From Pseudanabaena sp. Chao 1811 (GTDB lineage Bacteria > Cyanobacteriota > Cyanobacteriia > Pseudanabaenales > Pseudanabaenaceae), in assembly GCF_027942295.1 (NCBI RefSeq), contig NZ_CP101416.1:744001-808000 (forward strand): DNA of 64,000 bases. Direction: 5' to 3'. Position numbers and translations under genes: made by a program. This document shows positions 10,201 to 18,545 of the stretch, piece after piece. A model generated the notes under the pieces. It was not told the DNA's origin, ran no database searches, and saw nothing but the letters and a program-made list of their open reading frames with translations. Within the stretch, counting starts at the first letter, position 1; each line of letters begins with the position of its first letter.

Positions 10201-11051
10201 GCTTCCCAAAGATCAACCTGTGGCGTATCCGTTTTTAGACTTGCCAAAGAGAAGCTAGTCGTATTCAAAATCACATCAACTTTTTGACCAGATTCAGGCA
10301 AGCAATAGCGAATTAATTCCGCTTGCACATCGGGTTCTTTTAAGGATGAAACATAGATCGGTAAAGGCGTAAGATTACGTTCAGTTAAGGCTTTACATAA
10401 AGCTGCGATCGCCCCCGTATTTCCTGACAAATAATGAGCGCGATAAAAAAGAATCGCCACTCGTCCCCCCTCTCCCAATGGGAGAGGGGGCTGGGGGGAG
10501 AGAGTTTCAAATATCCCAATCCGAGGCACTGATTGCGGAATTGCATATTCTATCGCTATCTCTAGAAATTCCTTTGCAACAAACTTCAATAAATTCTGAT
10601 AGTTCTCAATCCCTGCTTCAATAAAATATTGCCAAGCCTGATTTACTAAAGTTAGCGTTGTTGTCGAATGGCTAGTTAAGCTCGGATCGGGACGCTCATC
10701 CCCCGGTAATACGATCAAGACTGCGCCTGTATTTGCCACAGTTTCCTTAACCACCTCTAAGCCGTAGCTCCAGTAAGACTGTCCCCCAATTAATCTGACA
10801 ATAATTACTTTGGCTTGCTCTAACACCTCTTCTGCATAGGTATCGATCGCGATTTGTTGCTGCAATTGCAAGACATTCACCACCCGAATCTGCGGAAAAT
10901 CTTCAGGCAATTGAGCCGTAGCCGCCGCAAGGGTTTGGATATCCGTATCCGCAGCAGTAATGATCACAATCGGTGCAGGTTGCTGATCAACAAAAACAAC
11001 GCTGTCGGTGGACTGGTTCCAGCCGCCTGAAATAGTGGCAATACGGTGCAT
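7248..11051 (-). CDS. cobN: Cobaltochelatase subunit CobN (magnesium chelatase H-like)
   Basis: Large subunit that inserts cobalt into the corrin ring in aerobic cobalamin synthesis, related to ChlH. At 1267 residues it fits CobN. Family features seen include RVAILFYRAHYLSGNT near the N-terminus, HIGKHGNLEWLPGK in the middle, and IWGTSTMRTGGDD and GAMRHGYKGAFEM near the C-terminus. No CobS/CobT is visible here; cyanobacteria are thought to use ChlI/ChlD instead. Two in-frame GC-rich palindromic insertions interrupt the protein: ETLSPQPPLPLGEGG before VAILFY, and a longer one around DALTPSPSPKEGEG. A second copy of its first 70 codons lies about 2.9 kb upstream. CobN rather than ChlH is supported by divergent cobB nearby. 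Confidence 0.93.
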   Translation of the reverse strand: MHRIATISGGWNQSTDSVVFVDQQPAPIVIITAADTDIQTLAAATAQLPEDFPQIRVVNVLQLQQQIAIDTYAEEVLEQAKVIIVRLIGGQSYWSYGLEVVKETVANTGAVLIVLPGDERPDPSLTSHSTTTLTLVNQAWQYFIEAGIENYQNLLKFVAKEFLEIAIEYAIPQSVPRIGIFETLSPQPPLPLGEGGRVAILFYRAHYLSGNTGAIAALCKALTERNLTPLPIYVSSLKEPDVQAELIRYCLPESGQKVDVILNTTSFSLASLKTDTPQVDLWEALNVPVFQVIFSGGLKKTWVNGTQGLNPRDMAMNVVLPEVDGRIITRAVSFKAMQGQNLALQTEVLTYEPVRSRINFVADLAAKWIQLKHTDVGDRKIALILANYPNRDGRLANGVGLDTPASCLEILKALRSSGYSVGAIPETSDELMKLLTTGVTNDRESFGVRQVYQSLSLEDYQSYFQNLPEPVQNGIQTRWNQPKCEQEFAIAGMQFGNIFVGIQPSRGYDLEPTLNYHAPDLEPTHDYMAFYHWVRDKFNAHAIAHIGKHGNLEWLPGKSVALSENCYPEAAFGAMPHFYPFIVNDPGEGSQAKRRSQAVILDHLTPPMTRAELYGGLQQLEGLIDEYYEAETLDPSRLGMIRDRLIDTIKQENLYHDLGISLDRLEDSLNTILMTADGYLCEIKEAQIRDGLHIFGQCPEGRQLRDLVVAIARNPTVNRLGLTRAIAQDWGLDFDPLTANLGESLPSSSHPRLANSRIIGDAIEVIEEYAAGLVDALTPSPSPKEGEGDKKINIAPLLPSWEKGLGDEGIAIQTELTWIRDRLLPSLYKTNQEITNLLRGLNGEYVPSGASGAPTRGRPEVLPTGRNFYSVDIRAVPTETAWDIGHKAADVLIETYTQEHGEYPQTLGLSIWGTSTMRTGGDDLAEALALLGVQPVWDGVSRRVIDFEILPLSILGRPRIDVTLRISGFFRDAFPNLIDLFDSAVNAVANLDEPADQNPLAAKVQAESAHWQKEGLTLEQAEERSRYRVFGSKPSAYGAGLQGLIESQNWESEQDLARAYINWSAYAYTSKSEGKSAPEAFNQRLSNMQIVLQNQDNREHDILDSDDYYQFQGGMTTAVKSISGNAPEVYFGDNSRMAQPKVRKLSEEIARVYRSRVVNPKWIAGAMRHGYKGAFEMSATLDYLFAYDATTNCVSDFMYEGVAEAYIFNPEVQNFIKSSNPWALRDMSERLLEANQRGMWQDVTADMLDRLKAIANDAEGAIESQNV
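8624..8727. repeat. GC-rich palindromic repeat inserted in frame in cobN (long form)
   Basis: About 100 bp bounded by CCCTCA...TGAGGG ends. It consists of two stem-loops, CCCCTTCTCCC/GGGGAGAAGGGG and CCCCTCTCCC/GGGAGAGGGG, around a short AT-rich spacer. It keeps the cobN frame open and is translated as a Pro/Gly/Glu-rich insertion. The same unit occurs in cobB (14649-14736) and, in short form, at 10462-10505. Confidence 0.85.
10462..10505. repeat. GC-rich palindromic repeat inserted in frame in cobN (short form)
   Basis: Core inverted repeat CCCCCCTCTCCC-AAT-GGGAGAGGGGG (10465-10491). It encodes SPQPPLPLGEGG between IFET and VAILFYRAHY, a place where CobN homologues normally have only a short linker. 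It is half of the unit seen at 8624-8727. Confidence 0.8.
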
Positions 11052-11158
11052 TAGTTAGCTAAATTAAGGATAAGCATTTCTATATAGCGTACATTGCAAA
11101 GGCAGATAGAATCAGTTGAGTCTAAGAGAAAGCCTTGTAAATGTTTAAGGATAAGTAA

Positions 11159-13474
11159 CTATTTCGGATCTGACCAAGGCGCAAATTTAATTTGTAATCC
11201 CCTTACTTCCATTTTGAAGTAAGCATAGGGTGCTTTTGCCAACTCTGGAAACTGAGGTATTTTTAAGTCATAACCATTGGTTAGTCTTAAAGGTAGTTTT
11301 TTCCCTAGTTTTTGTATTGCCACTTGATTAATTGCTTCATAGTCAACGATTTGCCCATCAGCAGAGACTTTCAGCTTAAAGATAGCAGGTTCTTCATAAT
11401 AAATACCTTTATCATTCATTATGGCCAGAAAATTTTGGCTTAACTGTAAAATTGACTGTAGTACTCCTATTTCTGAAGGATTATTAAGATCAGGTGCATA
11501 GTTTTTAAAAACTGAACTAACACGAGATTCAAGGATAAGATTTTTGCAATTTTCTTGCTTACATATTTGATCAAAATATTTCTCACTGCTTGGATATGCG
11601 ATTGCCCAAGGAAGAATATGCTTTACTTTGCCCTCTGAAGAAATCAAAACCTTAAAATCAACAAATTCTATTTTGCCACCTTGAGCCAATTCTGCACTTA
11701 ATGTATTGATTGTTTTTTTCTCCAGCGCTTCTATAATGAAAGGCTGAGCATTTCCTAGTTCCCGTGATTTCTCATCATAGGCAAAGTATGCGATCAATTC
11801 TCCATTTTTATTCAGTAAAAATCTCCAAACAATGTCTTGGTCATACTTCTGGTTACTTTTGACATACTTATTTTGAATAACTTGAGTCAACTGATTAGCC
11901 AAATCTGCCCAAGTCTGAGGATCTTGGATTAAAACTATTCTATTGCCATATTTAGATTTAGATATTGCTTCCTCTCGTCGGTAAGAGTAAACCAGACCCA
12001 TAAAAGAGATAATATTACGAATCTCCGACGCAGAATGTACATCTATATTCGATATTGGAAGTTTATAATTTCTGAACAAAGTTACGTCGGATGGTATGTA
12101 AAATTTTGTGCCCCAACTTAGTGCAGACCAACAGTCGTCCAGTATATTCTGATCGTTTATCAAAGGATCGGTTCCATTTACTTTCAAATAGTCTGATATT
12201 CTGCCAAAGAAAAAAGCCTGTTGGTAATAACATTTTGTTCTTTTAGATCCTAGGGTAGACGCAACTGTTATAGCGTCTTGCTGCTCTGCCGACTCTTTTT
12301 TAATTAAACTATCAAGACTGATCAGATTATCAACAATTCTATTTAATGAAGCTCGTGTTTTTTCGCTGATATTTTCTTCGTATTTAAGCTGTGCCATTAT
12401 CACAATGGCTTGATTAATCGCAATATCTGCGGATAATCTAGGGTCTTGACTAAGATCGTTAGATGCGCGACTGAGGTTAGTTATTGCTTTGTTAGCACGG
12501 ACAAGTAAACTCTCAGCTTCACGGACTATCCGCTCATCAATTCCACCCTGCCAATTATTCTTTTGCAACTCTGCCATGAGCATCACCCTTGCCTGAGCAT
12601 TTAGAAATTGGGGAACTCCATAAAAAGCTCCTTTTTTGTATACTTTTAAAGCCTCATCAAAGTTACCTAATTTCTCATACAAAAAGCCAATAGCAATTTG
12701 TGATTTATAGTCATCTTGGGCAAAGTTTAAAGCTCGCTTATAACTTTGCACTGCTTGAGACCACTCGCCATTTTTTTCATGCTGCTGCGCCTGATCAAAG
12801 TAAAAATCCCCAACTTTAGGCAAATTATGATGGATGCCATATGCTGCCCCCATTAATAACAATGATGCTCCAAAGGTAGCTTCAGCATGAAGCGAAGCAG
12901 GAACTTTCATACTCATCAAAGTACTTTCAACAGCTTTTTTGCCTTTATCAGTAAGTGCGCCCCCTGCAACAAAAGCTAAACCTGCACCCTGTCCGATTGT
13001 GCTGAGAGTACCTAAAAAGTCAAAACCTTCATTAGAGAAAGCCTTCGCAGTTTGGGTAATAAAAGATGTTGCAACCACCAAACAAACTACTGTACCTACA
13101 TTCCATACCCAATCAAACTTGTCCAACCAAGTCTTGGATTGAGAAGATTCTATAACTGGTTCAAGATACCACCACCAAGAAGATTCTGGCGGCTGTAAAT
13201 TCTGGCGCAATTGCAGCAACTCTTCAGCATCACAAACAATGTCTGAGCGTTGTTTCAGTTCTAAGTCTAGTTCAGCCAATATTACCAATTGCTCATCATC
13301 TAGCTGTGCAACTTGGGAGAGCGCATCTTGGAGGCGATCGCGCGATCGCAATACTTGGAGAACTTGCCGATAAGATGACTTGGATTGAGATGGTAAACCT
13401 TTAAGAGCCTCCGCATAGTCAGTAAGGAGTTGGGCTAAATTAGACTCGTTATGCTGACTACCAAGGTTTTCCAT
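11159..13474 (-). CDS. TPR-containing membrane protein of unknown function
   Basis: 771 residues; no enzymatic domain recognised. Residues 1-90 look helical and soluble, rich in Leu/Glu/Gln. A Trp-rich stretch PESSWWWYLEP (about 95-105) leads to two hydrophobic segments (about 123-140 and 155-175) and a further one near 205. TPR-like helical repeats (GEWSQAVQSYKRAL, GNFDEALKVYKKGA) follow at about 235-290. The C-terminal 450 residues have no motif I can name. I believe similar WWWYLEP/TPR proteins occur in other cyanobacteria, but no function is known to me. It sits between cobN and a broken copy of the cobN 5' end, as if inserted. Confidence 0.8.
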   Translation of the reverse strand: MENLGSQHNESNLAQLLTDYAEALKGLPSQSKSSYRQVLQVLRSRDRLQDALSQVAQLDDEQLVILAELDLELKQRSDIVCDAEELLQLRQNLQPPESSWWWYLEPVIESSQSKTWLDKFDWVWNVGTVVCLVVATSFITQTAKAFSNEGFDFLGTLSTIGQGAGLAFVAGGALTDKGKKAVESTLMSMKVPASLHAEATFGASLLLMGAAYGIHHNLPKVGDFYFDQAQQHEKNGEWSQAVQSYKRALNFAQDDYKSQIAIGFLYEKLGNFDEALKVYKKGAFYGVPQFLNAQARVMLMAELQKNNWQGGIDERIVREAESLLVRANKAITNLSRASNDLSQDPRLSADIAINQAIVIMAQLKYEENISEKTRASLNRIVDNLISLDSLIKKESAEQQDAITVASTLGSKRTKCYYQQAFFFGRISDYLKVNGTDPLINDQNILDDCWSALSWGTKFYIPSDVTLFRNYKLPISNIDVHSASEIRNIISFMGLVYSYRREEAISKSKYGNRIVLIQDPQTWADLANQLTQVIQNKYVKSNQKYDQDIVWRFLLNKNGELIAYFAYDEKSRELGNAQPFIIEALEKKTINTLSAELAQGGKIEFVDFKVLISSEGKVKHILPWAIAYPSSEKYFDQICKQENCKNLILESRVSSVFKNYAPDLNNPSEIGVLQSILQLSQNFLAIMNDKGIYYEEPAIFKLKVSADGQIVDYEAINQVAIQKLGKKLPLRLTNGYDLKIPQFPELAKAPYAYFKMEVRGLQIKFAPWSDPK

Positions 13475-13616
13475 AATCCAATACTTGCAAAAAACTTACT
13501 AGTTAAATTTCTCTATTGATAGGGAAGTGAGCAAACGGCTTAATTTAGTGGCAAGCGATCGCATCTCACTTAACGTCAAAATGTCTCATTTATTTTCTGC
13601 TGTAATCATTGATTAT

Positions 13617-13943
13617 TCACCAATTCCTTAATAATTTTTTGTTTTTGAGATCGCTAAAACTAAAACCAAAACATCTTCCAAACAATCTAAAAATCATTAC
13701 TTTAGCGATCGCCAAAATCTTTTTATCATAGATATCGATCGCGATTTGTTGCTGCAATTGCAAGACATTCACCACCCGAATCTGCGGAAAATCTTCAGGT
13801 AAGTTCGCAGTAGCCGCCGCAAGGGTTTGGATATCCGTATCCGCAGCAGTAATAATCACTATCGGCGCAGGTTGCTGATCGACAAAAACAACGCTGTCGG
13901 TGGACTGGTTCCAGCCCCCTGATATAGTAGCAATACGGTGCAT
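13617..13943 (-). pseudogene. Truncated, decayed copy of the cobN 5' end
   Basis: A 108-codon frame whose first 70 codons match cobN. Positions 13733-13943 align without gaps to 10841-11051 with about 12 mismatches in 211 bp (counted by eye). After that the likeness drops abruptly: the next 38 residues are only weakly recognisable as CobN (AKVMIFRLFG against AKVIIVRLIG) and the frame stops. It lies 25 bp from divergent cobB, the place where the intact cobN start may once have been. It is probably non-functional as a chelatase; it may still carry the ancestral cobN/cobB promoter region. Confidence 0.85.
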
Positions 13944-13968
13944 TAGGTTCAGCTAGGAAAATTAGGCA

Positions 13969-15372
13969 ATGGCAATTATTATCGCAGGTGAACGCAGTGG
14001 TGTGGGGAAAACTACAGTTACCTTGGCGCTACTAGCAGCCCTGAAAGCGCGATCGCAATCCGATCGAGTGCAATCCTTTAAGGTTGGTCCCGATTACATC
14101 GACCCGATGTTCCATGCCTATATCACAGGGCTACCCTGCCGCAATCTCGATCCCGTCTTAACCTCTGAAGACTATGTGCGATCGTGCTTTTCTAAACATT
14201 CTCAAAATGCTGCATATTCTCTAATCGAAGGAGTAATGGGACTATTCGATGGTGCGACAGGAAAGGATGACACCGCAAGTACTGCCCATATTGCAAGATT
14301 ACTAAACGTACCAGTAGTTTTAATTCTCAATTGCGCCAGTACATCACGATCTGTTGCCGCGATCGCTCATGGATATCGCACTTTCGATCCACGTATTCAG
14401 ATTGCAGGTGTAGTTCTCAATCGTGTTGGCAGCAATCGCCATTTAGAACTCTTAACTCAAGCTCTTGAGCCTCTTAACTTACCAATTTTAGGTGTTCTCC
14501 GTCGCCAAGATAATATATCAATTCCCGATCGCCATCTTGGACTAATACCCACTGCCGAAATGTCTGATCTCGATGGCATTATTCAGCGATTGGCGCATCT
14601 AGGCGAAACTTGCTTTGATTGGGAGAAGTTATTGCCATTGATGAAAATCCCTCACCCCCACCCCCTCTCCCATGGGGAGAGGGGAGTAAATATTACTCCC
14701 CCTCTCCTGCGGGAGAGGGGGCTGGGGGGTGAGGGCAAAATCCGCATTGCGATCGCCAAAGATCGCGCCTTTAGTTTCTACTATGCCGATAACCTCGATT
14801 TGTTTCGAGAATTAGGAGCAGAATTAATCTTTTGGAGTCCGATTAGCGATCGCCAATTACCAGAAAATATTCAAGGTTTATACTTTGGTGGTGGCTTCCC
14901 AGAAGTATTTGCTGCTGAATTAGCTGACAATAAAACTGCAAGAGAATCTGTTCACAATGCCATCAAATCAGGAATACCCACCTATGCTGAATGTGGCGGC
15001 TTAATGTATCTATGCGATCGCATTGTTGATTTTCAAGACCAATCTTTTCCAATGGTGAATATTTTGCCGACAGCAGCAAAAATGGGTAAGCGGCTAACTT
15101 TAGGCTACCGACAGGCGATCGCTTTGCAAGATAGTCCTTTGATGCATAAAGGCGATCGCCTCTGGGGACACGAATTTCATCGCTCATCTTTAACAGAAAC
15201 TAGCGATCGACCCTTATATGCTCTGCAAGGCTATGAATCGCATTTGCAGTATCCCAATGAAGGCTGGCAAAAGTATCAAGTTCATGCCTCCTATACTCAT
15301 CTCCATTTCGGCGCACAAACCCATCTTTTAAAAAGATTTTTGGCGAATTGTAAGGCAATGCGTTGCCTCTGA
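13969..15372 (+). CDS. cobB: Cobyrinic acid a,c-diamide synthase (CobB/CbiA)
   Basis: ATP- and glutamine-dependent amidation of the a and c side chains of the corrin ring. The 467-residue protein starts with the P-loop IIAGERSGVGKTT, continues with the dethiobiotin-synthetase-like domain (KVGPDYIDPMFH, EGVMGLFDG), and ends with a type I glutaminase domain containing YAECGGLMYL (nucleophile Cys) and GHEFHRS. A palindromic repeat inserted in frame (14649-14736) adds a Pro/Gly/Arg-rich loop in the linker between the two domains, at about residues 228-255. It is divergent from the cobN remnant. CobB and CbiA cannot be separated by sequence alone, but CobN suggests the aerobic route. Confidence 0.93.
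   Translation: MAIIIAGERSGVGKTTVTLALLAALKARSQSDRVQSFKVGPDYIDPMFHAYITGLPCRNLDPVLTSEDYVRSCFSKHSQNAAYSLIEGVMGLFDGATGKDDTASTAHIARLLNVPVVLILNCASTSRSVAAIAHGYRTFDPRIQIAGVVLNRVGSNRHLELLTQALEPLNLPILGVLRRQDNISIPDRHLGLIPTAEMSDLDGIIQRLAHLGETCFDWEKLLPLMKIPHPHPLSHGERGVNITPPLLRERGLGGEGKIRIAIAKDRAFSFYYADNLDLFRELGAELIFWSPISDRQLPENIQGLYFGGGFPEVFAAELADNKTARESVHNAIKSGIPTYAECGGLMYLCDRIVDFQDQSFPMVNILPTAAKMGKRLTLGYRQAIALQDSPLMHKGDRLWGHEFHRSSLTETSDRPLYALQGYESHLQYPNEGWQKYQVHASYTHLHFGAQTHLLKRFLANCKAMRCL
14649..14736. repeat. GC-rich palindromic repeat inserted in frame in cobB
   Basis: Outer CCCTCACCCCC/GGGGGGTGAGGG ends enclose two stem-loops, CCCCTCTCC/GGAGAGGGG and CCCCTCTCC/GGGAGAGGGGG, with an AGTAAATATTACT spacer that is itself palindromic. 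It is the same architecture as 8624-8727, and translation continues through it. Confidence 0.85.
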
Positions 15373-15439
15373 ATTAAATTACATCAGCAAACGTTTTCTC
15401 CATTTTTCTGAAGTATCAAATTCCACTCCAAAGAAACAG

Positions 15440-15525
15440 GGCACTGGTCAGCTAATGTGGGATGAGTTCTGAAACGTCCATTTCATGTCGATAAAAAAGA
15501 CTCAAATATGTCACTGACCAGTGCC
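15440..15525. repeat. Inverted repeat between cobB and the ABC exporter
   Basis: GGCACTGGTCA (15440-15450) is repeated inverted as TGACCAGTGCC (15515-15525), 64 bp apart, in the convergent gap. It could be the ends of a small non-autonomous element or a long-loop transcript structure. Confidence 0.5.
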
Positions 15526-15531
15526 GAATTC

Positions 15532-17391
15532 TTATGCGTTTAAATTAGAGCCAGAATTTTGCATCTGATGATATTTCCATAAAGCACCCTTCCTATCAAT
15601 TAGTTCCTGATATGTACCCTGCTCAACAATCCTTCCCTGTTCCAAAACCACCACTTTATCTGCATTAGCGATCGTTGAAAGGCGATGGGCGATCGCAATT
15701 ACAGTACATCCTTTAGATAGTCGATCAAGCGATTCTTGAATCAATCGTTCCGTCACAGAATCAAGCGCACTTGTCGCTTCATCCAAAATCAAGATATCAG
15801 GTTTACGGAGTAAGGCACGGGCGATCGCAATTCTTTGGCATTGACCACCAGATAAACGTACACCGCGATCGCCAAGTACAGTGTCAAAGCCCTGTGGCAT
15901 ATCCAAAATAAAATCAAGGGCATTAGCTTGGCGGGCGGCATCTATCAACAACTCTTCATTAATATTACTGTTGTCTAACCCATAGGCGATGTTATAGCGC
16001 ACAGAAGCATTGAAGATGAAAGTATTTTGACTCACAATTGCCATTTTGCGCCGTAAGGAACTAATTTTTAGCTCTTTTAAGTCAATTCCATCAATAAAAA
16101 TTACGCCATTAGTAGGATCATATAATCTTGGCACTAGATCCGCTAAAGTAGTCTTCCCCGCCCCCGAACTACCGACTAGAGCCGTAGTTTCTCCCTGTTT
16201 GATCGATAGATTAATGTCATGTAATACAGGCTTATCAGTGGAGTTGTAACTAAAATCAACAGCACAAAAATCAATCGAATTCTTAAGATGAGTAAATTCT
16301 AATTCTCCATCTTTAAGATAAATCTTGTCTTCTGTACTTAAAACAGCTCTCAGTCTAGCAAGAGACCCCCCATAGGAGCCGATTTCCACTCGCAATCCAT
16401 TTACTTGCTCAACTAAAGGCATCATTCTAAAGAGAATGAACATAAAAGTCAGCAATGATGCTGTTTGTAGCTGACCACTACTCACAAAAGCAAAAAAAGC
16501 AGATACAATTACGCAAATTAAAATTGTGGTAGAAATTGCTTCGGCAAGGGGACGAATCAAATCGACAGATTTATTCAGTCGAAATAAGGCTTGTTTAACT
16601 CTTTCAGATACCTTATAGAAACGGACTCTCTCAAAATTTTGGGTGGCTGAGGTTTGAATTGTTCGCATTGCGCTAATTAATTCAATACCACTAGAAGTAA
16701 AATCAGCCCCCGCCTGTGATACGGGGAAACTAGCCTCTCTTACTCGCACCACAAAACTGGATATAAATACGGATAGCATCCCAAAAAGCACAAGTGCGGC
16801 GATCGATAACTGCCAAGAGATTAAAAACATGGCAACGATATAAACCAACAGAGTTGAGCCTCTAATCGCAAAGTTAGAAACCGCACCAAAACCTCTTTGG
16901 ATCGTCGCAATCTCATTATTAAGGCAGTTTACTAAGTCTCCTGAGCGAGTTTGAGAATAATAACTAAGACTTAAGCTAATTAACTGCTCAAACATCGACT
17001 TGCGCATCCGATCCGCAAAGGAGGCATCGGTTAGTTTGGCGTAGACTGGTCCCAAGTAGGCAAATAGCGATCGCATCCAAGCCAAGAGAATTACTAAAAA
17101 TCCTAGACGGGCAATGCGATCGTTTGTACTAGTTGTTGGGCTAAACACCCATAAATTTAGCCAGTCAAATCCTAGATTGATCGAACTATTTGTTGGATTA
17201 GTTAAAACTTGTAGAAAAGAGTTGATAACGACAAGGGCAGCCCCTTCAAAAACTGCGCCTAAAAAAGAGAATATAACCGCAAGAACGGCTATATCCCCAA
17301 AATACTTAAACTCTCGCAGAAAAACGCGGTTTTCTTGCCAAAAGGAAGTAACCTGAATTAGGCTTCGGAAGAACGCGAAGACTTTCTGCAT
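15532..17391 (-). CDS. ABC exporter, fused permease-ATPase (HepA/MsbA-like)
   Basis: A half-transporter of 619 residues in the usual order. The N-terminal membrane domain (about 30-340) has several hydrophobic helices. The nucleotide-binding domain has Walker A VGSSGAGKTT (about 415), signature LSGGQCQRIA (about 515) and Walker B ILILDEATSALD (about 540), followed by the H-loop IAIAHRLST. The first 50 residues (SFWQENRVFLREFKYFGDIA) resemble HepA, the exporter needed for heterocyst envelope polysaccharide in Nostoc. In a non-heterocystous strain the substrate is more likely another polysaccharide or lipid, so the substrate is unassigned. Confidence 0.88.
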   Translation of the reverse strand: MQKVFAFFRSLIQVTSFWQENRVFLREFKYFGDIAVLAVIFSFLGAVFEGAALVVINSFLQVLTNPTNSSINLGFDWLNLWVFSPTTSTNDRIARLGFLVILLAWMRSLFAYLGPVYAKLTDASFADRMRKSMFEQLISLSLSYYSQTRSGDLVNCLNNEIATIQRGFGAVSNFAIRGSTLLVYIVAMFLISWQLSIAALVLFGMLSVFISSFVVRVREASFPVSQAGADFTSSGIELISAMRTIQTSATQNFERVRFYKVSERVKQALFRLNKSVDLIRPLAEAISTTILICVIVSAFFAFVSSGQLQTASLLTFMFILFRMMPLVEQVNGLRVEIGSYGGSLARLRAVLSTEDKIYLKDGELEFTHLKNSIDFCAVDFSYNSTDKPVLHDINLSIKQGETTALVGSSGAGKTTLADLVPRLYDPTNGVIFIDGIDLKELKISSLRRKMAIVSQNTFIFNASVRYNIAYGLDNSNINEELLIDAARQANALDFILDMPQGFDTVLGDRGVRLSGGQCQRIAIARALLRKPDILILDEATSALDSVTERLIQESLDRLSKGCTVIAIAHRLSTIANADKVVVLEQGRIVEQGTYQELIDRKGALWKYHQMQNSGSNLNA

Positions 17392-17410
17392 ATGGTGTTC
17401 TCAAAAATAG

Positions 17411-18415
17411 TTAAAACTGGCGCAGAAACCGCAAATCACTAGTGAATAAGCGGCGAATATCATCAATTTTATGCAAAACCATGGCAACTCGATCTACACC
17501 AAATCCCCATGCAAAACCTGTAACTAATTCAGGATCATAGCCAACAGCTTTAAATACATTAGGATCGACCATACCACAACCACCAAGTTCTAGCCAACGA
17601 CCATTCCACATGACATCAACTTCGGCGGATGGTTCAGTGAAGGGAAAGTAGCTAGGGCGAAATCGAATCGGACATTCACCGAGGAGTTCTTCCACAAAGG
17701 TTTTCACAGTACCCTTTAGATCACCAAAGGTGAGTCCTTCCTCGACAGCTAATAGCTCGATCTGATGAAAAATTGGGGAATGGGTGGCATCAATATCATC
17801 TTTGCGATACACACGTCCGGGGCAAGCAATTCGCAATGGTGGTTCATTTTCTTCCATATAACGAATTTGCACAGAGGAAGTCTGAGATCGCAATAGTTTA
17901 CCATCACTCAAATAGAGGGTATCTGCCATATCACGGGCAGGATGATCCGCAGGGGTATTCAACGCCTCAAAATTGTAGTAATCCGTCTCAATTTCAGGAC
18001 CTTGAGCAACCGTAAACCCCATACCCACAAGAATGTCCAGCATTCTATCAATAGTGCTATTAATGGGGTGCATTCTACCTTGATGCGATCGCAGGATACC
18101 TGGCATAGTTACATCAAGGGTCTCCGATTCTAAGCGCTTAGCAATTACTGATTGTTGAATCGCAACTTTGCGCTCTTCTAGTTGATTTTGTAATGTTTGC
18201 TTAACCTGATTGGCGATCGCTCCGACCTGAGGACGCTCCTCCGCCGATAACTTACCCATCGCTCCCAGAATTTGTGAAAGAGTTCCCTTCTTTCCTAAGT
18301 ACTCAACCCTTAGCTGTTCTAATTCTTCAGGAGTTTGCACATCCCCAACTGATTTTGTTGCTAGTTCTGCCAGAGATTGCAATTGAGATTTTAAGCTCTC
18401 TAAGTCCGTTGCCAT
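17411..18415 (-). CDS. pheS: Phenylalanine-tRNA ligase alpha subunit
   Basis: Charges tRNA-Phe together with PheT, which is not in this window. The 334-residue protein has the N-terminal coiled coil (about 1-90) with [16 protein letters not shown], then the class II catalytic core with [24 protein letters not shown] (motif 2 region) and the C-terminal [13 protein letters not shown] (motif 3). I chose the ATG at 18415; a TTG immediately upstream would add one residue. Isolated pheS without adjacent pheT is common in cyanobacteria. Confidence 0.96.
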   Translation of the reverse strand: MATDLESLKSQLQSLAELATKSVGDVQTPEELEQLRVEYLGKKGTLSQILGAMGKLSAEERPQVGAIANQVKQTLQNQLEERKVAIQQSVIAKRLESETLDVTMPGILRSHQGRMHPINSTIDRMLDILVGMGFTVAQGPEIETDYYNFEALNTPADHPARDMADTLYLSDGKLLRSQTSSVQIRYMEENEPPLRIACPGRVYRKDDIDATHSPIFHQIELLAVEEGLTFGDLKGTVKTFVEELLGECPIRFRPSYFPFTEPSAEVDVMWNGRWLELGGCGMVDPNVFKAVGYDPELVTGFAWGFGVDRVAMVLHKIDDIRRLFTSDLRFLRQF

Positions 18416-18490
18416 CAACGTTTCCCGTTTATTTATGAAGAATTTTTGCTCTCCTAACTGTAGCAGAAAACATCCAATCTATACGATTAC

Positions 18491-18541
18491 CACAATAAAA
18501 AGCGAAGGTAGCACAATGTGCTACCTTCGCTTTTTATTGTG
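18491..18541 (-). terminator. Perfect 24-bp palindrome, terminator of the LysM/M23 gene
   Basis: Arms 18491-18514 and 18518-18541 pair without mismatch around the loop AAT. On the minus strand it lies 5 bp after the M23 peptidase stop, and its distal arm begins with a run of A/T pairs. Confidence 0.75.
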
Positions 18542-18545
18542 GGAT

